DNA of 64,000 bases from an uncultured Oscillibacter sp. (lineage in GTDB: Bacteria > Bacillota > Clostridia > Oscillospirales > Oscillospiraceae): positions 15,826-79,825 of the forward strand of contig NZ_UQXD01000005.1 in assembly GCF_900544955.1 (NCBI RefSeq), written 5' to 3'. How positions within the stretch are numbered: position 1 is the first letter of the stretch; each line of letters opens with the position of its first letter. The translations under genes were made by a program, and so were the position numbers. Under the pieces are notes generated by a model. It ran no database searches, was not told where the DNA came from, and saw only the letters and a list, made by a program, of their open reading frames with translations. Shown here piece by piece: positions 32,262-43,300 of the stretch.

Positions 32262-34070
32262 TTATCCCGCGTTTTCAAACTGGCTGAAATACAAAGAGGC
32301 GTAAAATCCGTTCCGCGCCAGCAGCGCCTCGTGGTTCCCCCGCTCCACAATGTCCCCGTCCTTGACCACCAGAATCATGTCGGCATTGCGGATGGTGGAC
32401 AGGCGGTGGGCGATGACAAAGCTGGTCTTGTCCTGCATCAGCTGGGCCATGGCCTTTTGAATCTCCACCTCCGTGCGGGTGTCCACGCTGGAGGTGGCCT
32501 CGTCCAGAATGAGGATGGCGGGATTGGTCAGCATGGCCCGGGCGATGGTGAGCAGCTGCATCTGCCCCTGGGAGAGGATGGCGGCGTCGCCGGAGATCAC
32601 GGTGTCGTAGCCCTGGGGCAGCGTGCGGATGAAGTGGTCGCACCGGGCGGCCAGAGCGGCGGCCACGATCTCCTCCCGGGTGGCATCCGGCTTGCCGTAG
32701 GCGATGTTTTCGGCCACCGTTCCCGCAAAGAGCCAGGTGTCCTGGAGCACCATGCCGATTGTCTGCCGCAGCTTGGCCCTGGGAATCGTGGAGATGTCCA
32801 CGCCGTCGATGGAGATCACGCCGCCGTCCAGCTCATAAAAGCGCATCAGCAGGTTGATGAGGGTGGTTTTCCCCCCTCCGGTGGGGCCCACGATGGCCAC
32901 CATCTCATTGGGCTTGACCGTGAGGCTCAGGTCCTGGATGAGAACGCGCTCCGGGGTGTAGCCGAAGCGCACGTGCTCAAAGCGCACCTGTCCCCGGGTC
33001 AGGGCCGGGGCGGCAGGCCGCGTCTCCTCCCTCTCCGCCATCTCATCCAGGACGGCAAAGACCCGCTTGGCCCCCGCCACGGCGGCACGGGTTTCGGTGA
33101 GGACGTAGGACAGGTTGGTGATGGGCTCGGAGATCTGATTGAAATACTGGAGGAAAGCCTGCACCGCCCCCAAGGTCATGGCCCCGCCCAGAGCCGACGC
33201 GCCGCCCACCACCGCCAACGCCACAAACCCGATCTGATTGACCAGCCGGATGGCGGGATAGACGGCGTATTCGGCAAACTGCGCGTCCCGGTTGGCCTCG
33301 AACTGCTCCCGGTTCAAGGCGGACAGCTCCGCCATCACCGCCCGCTGGCGGGAGAAGATCTTCACCACGCGGTTGCCGGTGAATACCTCCTCCACCTTGG
33401 CGCCTACCGCGCCCATGGCCGCCATGTTCCTGGCGTTGCAGCGCTCGCTCCAGTCCGCCAGCCGCCCCGTGACGGCGGCGCAGCCGACGACGGCCGCCAG
33501 CGTGACCCCCGTGAGGGGGAGGCTGAGGTAGACCATGGCCCCAAGGGTGAACAGGATGGTGCACACGGCGGAGAGGAGCTGCAGCAGCCCCGATTGGATG
33601 ACGGCGGAGATTTTCTCCACGTCGTTGGTGACGCGGCTCATGATCTCGCCGGGCTGGTGGGCGTCGAAGTAGCGCAGGGGCAGGCGGTTGAGCTTTTCGC
33701 TCACGTCCCGCCGCAGGGAGAGGGCCAGGTTCTCGCCCACGCTGGCCGCCACGTACTGCTGGACGTAGGAGAACAGCGCGCTGGCCGCCGACGCCAGAAT
33801 GAGCAGGAGTACGGGGGTCCCCAGGGCCTCCGCAAGCAGCCCGGGGAGGGCGGCGCCGGCCCCGCTTTGGATCACCGTCACCAGCGCGTCCATGGCCCTG
33901 CCCACCACCAGCGGGATCGCCGCGAAGGCGGCGCTGCTGAGAAGGGTCGCCGCCACCACCACGGCCAGCCGCTGCCGCTGCCGGCCCAGGAGGCGGAGCA
34001 GGCGCCGGATGGCGGTCTTGTCGCTGCGCGCCGTATCCGCCGGAGGGCGGACCGCTGTTTCTTTTTTCAT
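32262..34070 (-). CDS. ABC exporter half-transporter, canonical-Glu subunit
   Basis: A 602-residue half-transporter: six membrane segments (about residues 30-330) then an ATPase. Walker A is GPTGGGKTTL, Walker B ILILDEATSSVD with the catalytic Glu, and the signature is LSQGQMQLLTIARA instead of LSGGQ. It should pair with the product of the upstream gene. The genes lie four bases apart and are transcribed from the MerR-type promoter at 35869. Likely exports a drug, lipid or peptide. Confidence 0.92.
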   Translation of the reverse strand: MKKETAVRPPADTARSDKTAIRRLLRLLGRQRQRLAVVVAATLLSSAAFAAIPLVVGRAMDALVTVIQSGAGAALPGLLAEALGTPVLLLILASAASALFSYVQQYVAASVGENLALSLRRDVSEKLNRLPLRYFDAHQPGEIMSRVTNDVEKISAVIQSGLLQLLSAVCTILFTLGAMVYLSLPLTGVTLAAVVGCAAVTGRLADWSERCNARNMAAMGAVGAKVEEVFTGNRVVKIFSRQRAVMAELSALNREQFEANRDAQFAEYAVYPAIRLVNQIGFVALAVVGGASALGGAMTLGAVQAFLQYFNQISEPITNLSYVLTETRAAVAGAKRVFAVLDEMAEREETRPAAPALTRGQVRFEHVRFGYTPERVLIQDLSLTVKPNEMVAIVGPTGGGKTTLINLLMRFYELDGGVISIDGVDISTIPRAKLRQTIGMVLQDTWLFAGTVAENIAYGKPDATREEIVAAALAARCDHFIRTLPQGYDTVISGDAAILSQGQMQLLTIARAMLTNPAILILDEATSSVDTRTEVEIQKAMAQLMQDKTSFVIAHRLSTIRNADMILVVKDGDIVERGNHEALLARNGFYASLYFSQFENAG

Positions 34071-34074
34071 GCCG

Positions 34075-35802
34075 TCAAGCTCCTTTCTGCTCCATCTGGC
34101 TTCTCACGATATCCCGGTAGACCGGGCAGGACTGCATCAGCTCTCCGTGGGTGCCCTTTCCCACCATGCGTCCCTCGTCCAGCACCAAAATCTGATCCGC
34201 GTCGAGGATGGTGCTCACCCGCTGGGCGATAATCAGCTTGACGGCGTCCGCCCCATAGCCGGCCAGCGCCCGGCGCAGGGCGGCGTCGGTCTTCACATCC
34301 AGCGCCGAGAAGCTGTCGTCAAAGAGATAGAGATCGGCCTTGCGCACCAGGGCCCGGGCGATGGACAGTCGCTGGCGCTGGCCGCCGGAGAAGTTGCCGC
34401 CCCCCTGGGCCACGGGTGCATCCAGCTTCTGCGGCAGGGCGGAGACGAAGGCATCCGCCTGGGCCACCTTCAGCGCCGCCCAGAGCGCCTCGTCGGAGGC
34501 GTGTTCGTTGCCCATCCGCAGGTTGTCGCGGATGGTGCCGCTGAAGAGAAAGGCCTTTTGGGGGACGCAGCCAATGGCGGCGCGCAGGGTCTCCTGGGGC
34601 ATGGAGCGGATGTCCTGCCCGTGGAGGCGGATGGTGCCGCCGCTCACGTCATGGAGGCGGAGCAGCAGCTCGGCCACCGTGCTCTTGCCCGAGCCGGTGC
34701 CGCCGATGATGGCGGTGGTCTCCCCGCGGCGGCAGACGAAATTCAATCCCCGCAGCACCTCCGCCTCCGCTCCGGGGTAGGCGAAGTCCACCTGTTCCAC
34801 CGAGAGAACCGGGGCGTCGGCGCTGCCGCCGTCCTCCGCAGCGGCGCCGTCCTTGAGGTCGGGCACGATGTCCAGCACCTCGCTCAGGCGGTCCAGGCAG
34901 GCGCGCAGCTTGGGCAGGCTGACGGCATAGGCCGCCGCCATGATGAGGTAGGACAGGGCCATGGTGGCATATTCGCTCACTGCCGTGATCTGTCCCAGGG
35001 CGATGGCGCCGTGGCCCGCCAGCGTGCCGCCCACCCAGAGGATCGCCGCCATGCACAGCCCCAGCATCAGCCACACCGCAGGGTTGACCACGGCGAACAT
35101 CCGGCCCAGACGGATCATGGTGCGGGCATAGTCGGAAAAGGCCTCGTCCGAGCGGCGCTCCTCGTGCGCCTCCCTGCCGAAGGCCCGAATGACCCGGGTG
35201 CCGGTGATATGCTCCCGCACCACCAGGTTGATCCGGTCCAGCTTCTTCTGCATGACCTCGGAAAGGGGGGCGGCCGCCCGCACCATCCAAAGGCAGAAGA
35301 GGAGCAGGGCCGCCAGGCTCACCAGCAGCACCAGCGCCAGCTTGCCGCTGGCCCGGACGGTCATAATCACCGCCGCCAGCACCAGCAGCGGGGCCGGGAG
35401 GATCATCTGGATAAACATGGAGATGGAGGTCTGCATCGCGGTGATGTCCGCGGTGGCCCGGGTGATCATGGAGGGCAGGCCCAGCGCCTCGAACTGGCGC
35501 AGGCTCAGCTCCTGGCTTCTGCGGATCAGCCGTTCCCGCATCTCCCTGCCGAAGGCCGCGCCCAAACTGGCGGCCGAATAGCTGGACCCGATGGCCACCG
35601 CCGTTGCCAGCACCGTGACCAGCAGCATCCAGCCGCCGATTCGGTAGACGGCGCCCATGTCGCCGGCCAAAATGCCCCGATCCACAATCTCCGCCAGCAG
35701 GAGGGGCAGCAGCAGGGTGCCCACCGCCTGGGCAATGACGAGGAGCACGTTGAGTACCGCGCTCCCCCAGTGGGTTCTTAAAAATTGTTTGAGATGCTTC
35801 AT
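34075..35802 (-). CDS. ABC exporter half-transporter, degenerate-Glu subunit
   Basis: A 575-residue half-transporter with six membrane segments followed by an ATPase. Walker A GGTGSGKSTV, canonical signature FSGGQRQRLSIARA, but Walker B reads LYLFDDSFSALD, where Asp replaces the catalytic Glu. Together with the LSQGQ of its partner this gives one normal and one degenerate ATP site, as in heterodimeric multidrug exporters such as BmrCD or TM287/288. First gene of the pair, divergent from merR-like. Confidence 0.92.
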   Translation of the reverse strand: MKHLKQFLRTHWGSAVLNVLLVIAQAVGTLLLPLLLAEIVDRGILAGDMGAVYRIGGWMLLVTVLATAVAIGSSYSAASLGAAFGREMRERLIRRSQELSLRQFEALGLPSMITRATADITAMQTSISMFIQMILPAPLLVLAAVIMTVRASGKLALVLLVSLAALLLFCLWMVRAAAPLSEVMQKKLDRINLVVREHITGTRVIRAFGREAHEERRSDEAFSDYARTMIRLGRMFAVVNPAVWLMLGLCMAAILWVGGTLAGHGAIALGQITAVSEYATMALSYLIMAAAYAVSLPKLRACLDRLSEVLDIVPDLKDGAAAEDGGSADAPVLSVEQVDFAYPGAEAEVLRGLNFVCRRGETTAIIGGTGSGKSTVAELLLRLHDVSGGTIRLHGQDIRSMPQETLRAAIGCVPQKAFLFSGTIRDNLRMGNEHASDEALWAALKVAQADAFVSALPQKLDAPVAQGGGNFSGGQRQRLSIARALVRKADLYLFDDSFSALDVKTDAALRRALAGYGADAVKLIIAQRVSTILDADQILVLDEGRMVGKGTHGELMQSCPVYRDIVRSQMEQKGA

Positions 35803-35838
35803 GGTGCCTCCTGCTTGTGTGTTTTCGACGTCTGTGTT

Positions 35839-35869
35839 ACTATAAACCTTAAAGTCACTCTAAGGTCAA
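35839..35869 (-). promoter_or_regulatory. MerR-type promoter with 19-bp spacer and dyad operator
   Basis: On the minus strand TTGACC (35869-35864) and TATAGT (35844-35839) are 19 bases apart, two more than normal. The spacer holds a 21-bp dyad (35846-35866), ACCTTAAAGT-C-ACTCTAAGGT with one mismatch. MerR activators bend exactly such overlong spacers to turn on efflux genes. Confidence 0.85.
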
Positions 35870-35903
35870 TGAAGGTTCTGTAAACATATCAGGAGGTGCG
35901 CCC

Positions 35904-36761
35904 ATGGTGGAGGACGCGGTTCTGCCCATCCGGGAGTTTTCCCGGCTCACCGGCATCAGCCGGGAAACCCTGCGGTTCTATGACAAGATCGCCCTGCTCT
36001 CCCCCGACATCCGGGGGAAGCACAACGGCTACCGCTATTACTCGCCCCGGCAGCTGGACTTCGCCTTCCTCATCAGCGAGCTGCGAGCCCTGGGTATGGG
36101 CCTGGAGGAGATCAAGCGTTACGCCGACGGCCGGACCCCGGAGAAGATGCTGGCGCTGCTCCGGGAGCAGACCGCCCACATCGAGGCGGAAATCCAGCGC
36201 CTGCGCTCCATCCAGGCCGTGATGGCGCTCCGGGCCCAGGCGGCGGAGGAGGCGCTCCGGCACGAGGAGGGCACAGTCGCATGGGAGGAGCGGGCGCGGG
36301 AACCCATTTTCCTGTGCCCGCCCCCGGCGGAGGGGAGCACGGACCTGGAGGCCTCCGTGCAGGCGTACCGCTATGCCATGGAGCACGGGGTCAGCATGAA
36401 CTGCCCTGCGGGCGTCCGTTTCCCCGCCGCCGACCTGGAGACCGGCAGTCAGTCCGCGCCGCCGCGGATGTACTTCAAGGTTTGGAAGGGCCACAACGCC
36501 TGGAAGGCCGCGGGGCGCTATGCGGTATACCACTGCCGCCCGGGCAGCAGGGCGGAGAGCATGCCGTATCAGCCCCTTCTCTCGTGGATCCAGAGGAAGG
36601 GCCTGCGCATGGAGGGGGACGCCTATGTGGAATACCCCCTGGACGAGCTCGCCGCCCACAGTTGGGAGGCGTACCGGATCCGGATGGAGGTCCGGGTGGT
36701 TCCGGAGCCATCTCCATCCGACGGCGCGGCAGAATGCCGGACGCCGCCAGAGGTGTTCTGA
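35904..36761 (+). CDS. MerR family activator with C-terminal effector-binding domain
   Basis: A 285-residue protein. The HTH part is LPIREFSRLTGISRETLRFYDKIALLSPDIRGKHNGYRYYSPRQLDFAFLISELRALGMGLEEIKRYADGRTPEKM, then a coiled coil (about 75-115) and a GyrI-like domain (about 150-270) that binds bulky hydrophobic or cationic ligands in BmrR-like proteins. It reads away from the two ABC genes across the 19-bp-spacer promoter, so drug-induced activation is likely. AGGAGG precedes ATG 35904. Confidence 0.9.
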   Translation: MVEDAVLPIREFSRLTGISRETLRFYDKIALLSPDIRGKHNGYRYYSPRQLDFAFLISELRALGMGLEEIKRYADGRTPEKMLALLREQTAHIEAEIQRLRSIQAVMALRAQAAEEALRHEEGTVAWEERAREPIFLCPPPAEGSTDLEASVQAYRYAMEHGVSMNCPAGVRFPAADLETGSQSAPPRMYFKVWKGHNAWKAAGRYAVYHCRPGSRAESMPYQPLLSWIQRKGLRMEGDAYVEYPLDELAAHSWEAYRIRMEVRVVPEPSPSDGAAECRTPPEVF

Positions 36762-37265
36762 ATGCAAAAAAGAGACGGCCCCACCGGCCTGCCGCGCATG
36801 GGAATGGTCCGATGCTGCGGGTCCAGGTCCGGCGCCCCATGCCGGTATTCTAAAGCTGCGCCATTCCGTCAAGCGTGGAATATTTTCTGAGCGGGGTGCG
36901 GATTCCCGCCGCCGGCTCCTTGGTATGGGCCGGGGCGTCGATGCAAAGTCGGCGCCCGTATCGCAGGCGGGCGTCCGCTCCTCCTCACGCACCGTGTGGA
37001 TCATACTGATCGGCATTGGCCGCGCCGCTCGCCGATCGGCGGAAACTTCTAGCCGTCGGCGGAATCCACGGCGGAACGTCTTGGAACCGTGCCGGAGAGC
37101 CGGTGTTGCGCCGCCAGCTTGAAGGCGTCCCGCAGAGCCATAGGCGTGCCGAAGGTTCTTTCCCGCGGGAACGCCTGACGTCCGCTCCAATGCCCGCTGA
37201 AAATCACCGTCCATCCTCAGCCGTGTTTTCTCCGCAGGATTTTCCTCCCTTATCCGGGCATACAT
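36762..37265. other. Gene-poor stretch with possible decayed coding sequence
   Basis: About 500 bases between merR-like and the giant surface gene. The minus strand shows short stretches that look once-coding in two frames (for example MALRDAFKLAAQHRLSG near 37120-37145), but the frames are short, lack a ribosome site and match no family I know. Read as degraded sequence or spacer. Confidence 0.4.
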
Positions 37266-37297
37266 GCAGGGGCGGCCTCATAAGAGGCCGCCCCTGC
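37266..37297 (-). terminator. Hairpin behind the giant surface gene
   Basis: A 14-bp perfect stem (37266-37279 with 37284-37297) with a 4-base loop, 10 bases downstream of the gene's stop. No strong T-run follows. Confidence 0.6.
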
Positions 37298-37307
37298 TGC
37301 GCTGTGC

Positions 37308-40300
37308 TTACCGGGTGTTCATCTCGTTGAATCGCTGGAGCATGACCGCGGCCTCCGCGCGGGTGGCCTTGCCGGTGGGATCGAGGACGCGGTTGGCCTT
37401 GCCGGTGATGATGCCGCTGTCCACAGCCCACTTCACGGCCTCCTGTGCGTAGCCGGAAACCTCCGCCGCGTCGGTGAAGGCGGAAAGCGTACCGCTTGCG
37501 CTCACGTCCGCGTTTTTGAATTGGGCGAAGCGGTAGAGGATCGCCGCCAGTTGTTCCCGGGTGATGGGTCCGTTTGGACCGAAGTTTCCATCGCCGTAGC
37601 CCTTGACGATGCCGTTCTCAGCGCCCCAGGCGACGGCTTTCGCGCAGTAGGCGTCTGCCGCTACGTCGGGGAAGGGATTTGCGGTCGCGGGCTCCGGCTC
37701 GCCCTCCAGCCGCCAGAGGATGGTGACGATCATGCCGCGGCTGGTGTTCAGATAGGGGCTGAATCTGTCGCTTGTGGTCCCGTTCATCAGGCCCCGCTCA
37801 TAAACGTGCCTCACGCTTTCGTAAAACCAGTCGCCCGGCTTCACATCGGCGAAGGGCCAATCGGCCGCCTGCGGCTGGGGCTTGAAGGTCACGGTGACGG
37901 TCACTTTCCCATTGGGCTGGGTGTAAGACCAGGTGCCGTCTCCCCTGTCCTTAACGGAAATCTCCTTGCCGTTTCGGTCGGTGACGACCACCTCATCGAC
38001 CACATAGCCCTCGTCCGGCTCGGGCCGGATGGTGACCGTCGTGCCGGGTCTTGGCTGCTGGGGAGAGATGGTTGCCGAGCCGTGGTCGCTGTCTGTGACG
38101 TCCGGCTTCGGCGCAGGCGACGTCACAGTGCCGCCACCGCCGCCACCCGTGCTCTCCTTTTCCGCGAAGAACACGAAGTGGCTGAAGGAATTGACCTCAA
38201 ACACGGCGTACGTGCCGTCGGACTCGGTCACCAACCAGAAGTCCTCCACGCGGCTGCGGCCGCCGTTGTCCTTGATGTGCCAGAGTTCCAGGGTATCGTT
38301 CCGGTAGCCGGAGGGCACCCTCAGCTTCACCAGCACCGCCTCGCCCGCCTTGGGCTGTACCAGCTCCTGGGCAATAGGCGTGTCGGTGGCTGTGGCATCG
38401 GGGTCCTCATAGATGCTCGCCACCAGCTTGATATCCACGCTCAGGGCCTCGGTTTTTCCGGCGGGGACGGGAGGCATGGTCTCGGGCCTGCTGTCGGCCA
38501 TGACCACGGAGATCACAGTCTTGGGCGCGCCGGTGCTCTCGGTCGGCAGTTCCACCTTTTCCGCCAGGCCCGCAACCTCCACGTTGGTGGCGGCGGTCCT
38601 TGCGGTGTGGATGTACTCCAAATAGGACATGAGGGCGGCATACTCCCGGTTCAGCTTCTCCTTGGCCGCGTCGCTGATGAGCTTGCGCCCGGCGTCGGTG
38701 AGCTTTTCGTAGGCGATCTTCGCCTCCTCGATGGCGGCCTTGTGCTCCTCGTAGGTATGGCCGCCGGTGCCGGTGTTGCCCGCGCCGGCGTTGCCGTCGT
38801 TCTCGCAGTCACCGAGGTTGGGAACGGTGTCCCCACCGGGGAGGGTTGTGGTGCTGCTATTTCCGTGGTCGGGAATGCCCTCAATCTTGCCTGTGGCATC
38901 CTCCGCGCCCTTGACCGCCTCATCCAGAACACCCGGCTTACCGCCCGTGGCCTCGTCCACCAGCTGTTTCTGGCCCTCGTCCAGCTTGTCATATTTGCCG
39001 AGGGCATCCTTCACGTCGTCCATATCACCCGGCGTCAGGTTCCCCACATGGATGCCGTCCAGCTTGTCGATGACCTCCTTGGCCTTGTTCCGGTCATCCA
39101 TCAGGTCCTGGTAGTCCTGCTTGGTCTGGTCGGTCAGCTTGCCCTTGGCCGCGTCGCTCAGGGCGTCGTGATCCTTGATAAGCTGCTCAATCTTCTCCAC
39201 GGTGGGAGACTGTTTGACCGCCTCCACCTTGGCGGCGAATTCGGCGGCGGCTTTTTCGTCGGCGCTCATCTGGTCCAGCTTGGCCTGATACTGCCGATTC
39301 AACTCGTCCGCCCCGTCCACCATGGCCCTCTCGTCGGCGGTGAGGGAATCGTAGGCCCCCTTGGCCCCGGTAAGCTGCTCCAATGTCGCATCCTCGCCCA
39401 GGTTCTTGATCCTGTCCTCCACAGCCTGGGCGTGCTCACGCATGGTCTCCAGCGCGTCCAGCTTGGCCTTGTCGGCCTTGGGGAAGGCGTCTTTCTGCTT
39501 CTGGGTCAGGGCGTCGTAGGCATCCTCGGCGGCCTTGATTTGATCCTTCGTCGCGGGGGTGTAAGGCTTTTTGATCTTCCCCGGCAGGTCCAGCACACGG
39601 TCGATGCCGGAGAGGTCGGCGTCGATGCTGTTCTTGTCCGCCACGGCGGAAGCCGCCTGATCCACCAGGGCCTTTTGATCCTCCGTCAGCTTGTTGTAGG
39701 CCTCCTGGGCGGCCTTCTTTTCCTCATAGGAGCCGCCGGGGTCCTTGCCGTTCTGATCCCGGTCGGCATCGGCCAGCTGCTCAATGACCTTCCGGGCCGC
39801 CTCGGCGTCCTGCTTCTTCTGTGCCAGTTCCTCCTTTGCGTCGCCGGGCACTTTGGCCTTGGCCTCGTCTGGCAGGGCATCGTAGTCCTTGGCCGCCTGT
39901 TCGATCTCCTCAATGGTATCGGCGTTCCGGATGGCGTCCGTCACGCCGCCCGCGGCCTCCTGCGCCTTCTCCCGGAGCAGGCCCATCAGCTTTTCATAGG
40001 CCGCCTGGGCGTCGTCGCTCTTGGAGAAGCGGTCCTTGACGGTCTGGCTCTGGCCGTCGTGCCAGGTTTTGGCGTCCAGAATATCCTGATAGCTGGAACC
40101 GCCGTCCAGCGCATCCATCATCGCTGCGAAGTCGTCGATGGCTGTCTCGATGCGGACGGTCAGGGCCGCGCTGCGGCCCACGTTGCCCGCACCGTCCTTT
40201 GCGGCGGCCGTGAAGGTGTAGCTGCCGGTGGCAGAGAGGGTATAGCCGTTCTCGTAGGGTTTTCCGCCGGAGATCAGGGTAATGGCGGGCGTTTCGCCGC

Positions 40301-43300
40301 TGTCGTCGGTGGCCGCGGCGGTGAGGGACGTCCTGCCGTACCACTTGTTGGGATTGAGCGCAGCGGTGGCGGCGGCCCAGCTCACAACCGGGGCGGCCTT
40401 GTCGATTTTCGTGACGGCCACGGTCTCGGTGGCGCTGTTGCCCGCGTGGTCCGTGACGGTGATGGTATAGGGTCCGTTGCGGTCGGCGGTGAAGGTGTAA
40501 GCACCTTCGGTCCCGGTCAGAACCGTTTCCGCCGCATAGCTTCCGCCGCTGACGGTGACGCCCTTCACCCCCGAGGTCGCATCGGCGGCGGTGAAGGTAA
40601 TGGCGGCACTTTTCTCGGTCCAGGCCGCCGGGACGCCCGCCACGTCGCGGATGGTGGGTGCGGCGGTATCCACCCGAATGGTGATACGGTAGGCCTTGGT
40701 GTGATTCCCCGCCTCATCCTCCGTCCAGATGTCCAGCGTCCAGATGCCGTCGCTGTCGGGCTTGATCTGCCACGGGGTGGTGAGTTTGGCCTTGGTACCG
40801 CTGCTGGCAGGGGACTTGTAGAGCTCGTAGTAGGTGGTGGCAGGGAGGCCGCCTTCGCCTACAGTCTCCTTGGGCGTCACGGTGACGGTTGGGGGCTCAT
40901 TATACCAGCCGTCCCCATTGGGGGCGGGGGAAACGGTGAAGTCGCCCTCCCCATATGCGGTCCCGGCCAGTTCTTCGTCGTTCATGGCGCTGCGCTTGAC
41001 CCGGGCCGTGGGCTGATTGGAGGAATCCGCCCACGCACCGGAGACGGCCTTGAAGGTGAAGGCGGTGTCACAGTTGTAGTTCACGGTGAGGGCGTTTCCC
41101 GCCAGCTCCGTCCAGTCCGCATCCCCGGTTTTCCGGTAGTAATAGGTGACGCCGGAGATGTTTTCCGCAGTGTTGCCGGAGGTGATGACCACATCGTGTG
41201 CCGTGAAGGTTGTGCCGTCGTAAGCCGCGCCGCCCGCCTGAACGTCCAGGCTGACCACGGGGACGGTCTTATCCAGCTTCACGGTGAAGTCCGCGGTCTC
41301 GCCGGCAGTGCCCGCGCCGGAGATGGCGCGGAAGGAATAGATCACCCCGTCCGTGTTCTCCGTGACCGTGTAGGTGCTGCCGCTCACGTCGGCCCAGGCG
41401 GCGTCCCCCGCCTTGACCTGGAATTTCGTCCCGCTGGGGACGGTGTCGGTGGTGGAGAGGGAGAAGGAAATGGTCTCCTTGACCCAAACGCCCGAGGTGT
41501 AGCCAGTGACAATGGGCTTCGCAGGGATATACGGGTCGAGCTTCGTGACGGCCACGGTCTTCGTGTCCGTATTGCCCGCGTGGTCCGTGACGGTGATGGT
41601 ATATGTGCCGTTGCGGTCGGCGGTAAAACCGCCGTTGGTGTAGGTCACGCCCTGCCCGTCGTCACAGCTCACCGTGACGGCGGCAACGCCGGAGGGCGTG
41701 TCGGCGGCGGTGAAGGTGATGGCGGCGGGGCCTTGGGTCCAGGCCATGGGGTTGCCCGCCACGCTTTCAATGGTTGGTTTCGTCTTGTCCAGCTTCGCCG
41801 AGGCGGTGGCGGTTTCGGAGACGTTGCCCGCGTGGTCGGTGGCCCGGAGCTGCAGCAGGTCGGTGTAGTCGCCGCTTGCGTCAACGGGGAAGCTGGTGGC
41901 ATCCGCCGCCATCTCCGTCCAGTTCTTCCCGCCGTCCAGGGAGTATTCCCACTTGGCGACGCCCGACTTGTTGGATTCGTTGATGGCAATCGTGTCCGGA
42001 TCATCGGGGATGGTCTCCGGGTCCTCCGCGCGCACGTTGACGGTGACAGTGCCGGTGAACCAGCCGTTTTGACCCAGGGCGCCCGTGATCTCCCCAAAGG
42101 CGGCGGTGGGCTTCTCCCCGTCGATCTTCTCCACCACGAAGGTGGGCAGCTCTCCGTTCCAGAGGGGCTGGTTCCCGGCATTGTCATAGGCCGTGATGGT
42201 ATACACGTCGTTGGCCTTGACGGTGTAGGTGATGGTGCCGTCGTCGGGGATGGGCCGGTAGCTCGGGTCCATACTCGGGTCGCCGTACTCCACCATGGAG
42301 GTGTAATCCTGTCCCACGATGTTCAGATACCGCACGCCGGAAAGGGCGTCGGTGATATGAATGGCGATGGTCTTTTCGCTGTCCCAGATTTTGTTGACGC
42401 CCTCCGCGTCCATGCCGTCCACCACGATGACCGGCATGGTCTGATCCAGCAGATAGTCTACGGCGGTCTGGTAGATGTGCCCCTCGCCGTCCCTGACGAA
42501 CAGCGCCGCATGGCTGGGGACGATGGTTCCATTCACCTTGGTGCTCTCGATGGAGAGGGTGACGGAGGTGCCCAGACCGGCGGCATCGGTTCCCACCGTC
42601 CAACCGTCCTTGGCGGCCAGCACAATGTCATCCTTGTGCCACTCCATCAGCTCCGCGCCGGATAGGGTGAAGATCGTGTCGTTGCCGATGTCCGTGGGCA
42701 GAGTGCGGTAGTAAATGGAGAACGGCACGGCGGCCGTGCCCGAATAGTTCCCTTTGAACGTCACGGTCACGCTGGCGGCCTTGTTCCCCACGTTCACATT
42801 GTTTTCGTAAGTCAGCGTTTCCTCGAAGTCCGTCCCTTTTACAAGGGCTTTCCCGCCGAATTGGATGACGGGCTCGGGAGTAATCGCCGCCCCCGTAAAG
42901 GGCTGGTCGGCAATCGTCTCTACGGTGAAGCCCGTGCCGTCGCCATACGCCTTGGGGGTGATGGCGAAGGTCCACCCGCCGTCCGTCAGGTTATTGACGG
43001 CCTGATAGTTGGTCCCCTCCGCCACGTCGATCGAGATGGTGGCGGTGCCCACGTCCGTCTGCGCCGCGCCGCGGACCGCCGTGATCTCCCCCATGCCCAT
43101 TACGCCGTTCCCGACAGATACCGAGGCGGTTTTTTCCGCGCCGCTGTATGTCAGATCGCCGGGCCGCGTAAAGAGGAAGTCGCCCGCCGTGGGCACGGCT
43201 TTTTCGATGCTCCACCGGACACTTGCGGCGGCGCCCTTGTAGTTTCCGGCGATGATGGTTACGGTCAGGGAGTAGTCCGTGCCGGCGTTCATGCCTGTGT

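Noticed and set aside
32121..34232. A 703-codon plus-strand open frame across the ABC exporter
   Set aside because: It mirrors the ABC gene on the other strand and shows no domain.
36762..37265. Long minus-strand frame 35889-37265 as a real gene
   Set aside because: Its 3' half lies antisense to the MerR gene, its 5' half has no ribosome site and no family resemblance, and base use does not look coding.
37521..42665. A 1714-codon plus-strand open frame opposite the giant surface gene
   Set aside because: It is an antisense artefact of GC-rich codon use; it has no ribosome site, no domain and low-complexity Gly/Val/Arg sequence, whereas the minus strand encodes recognisable SLH and Ig-like domains.
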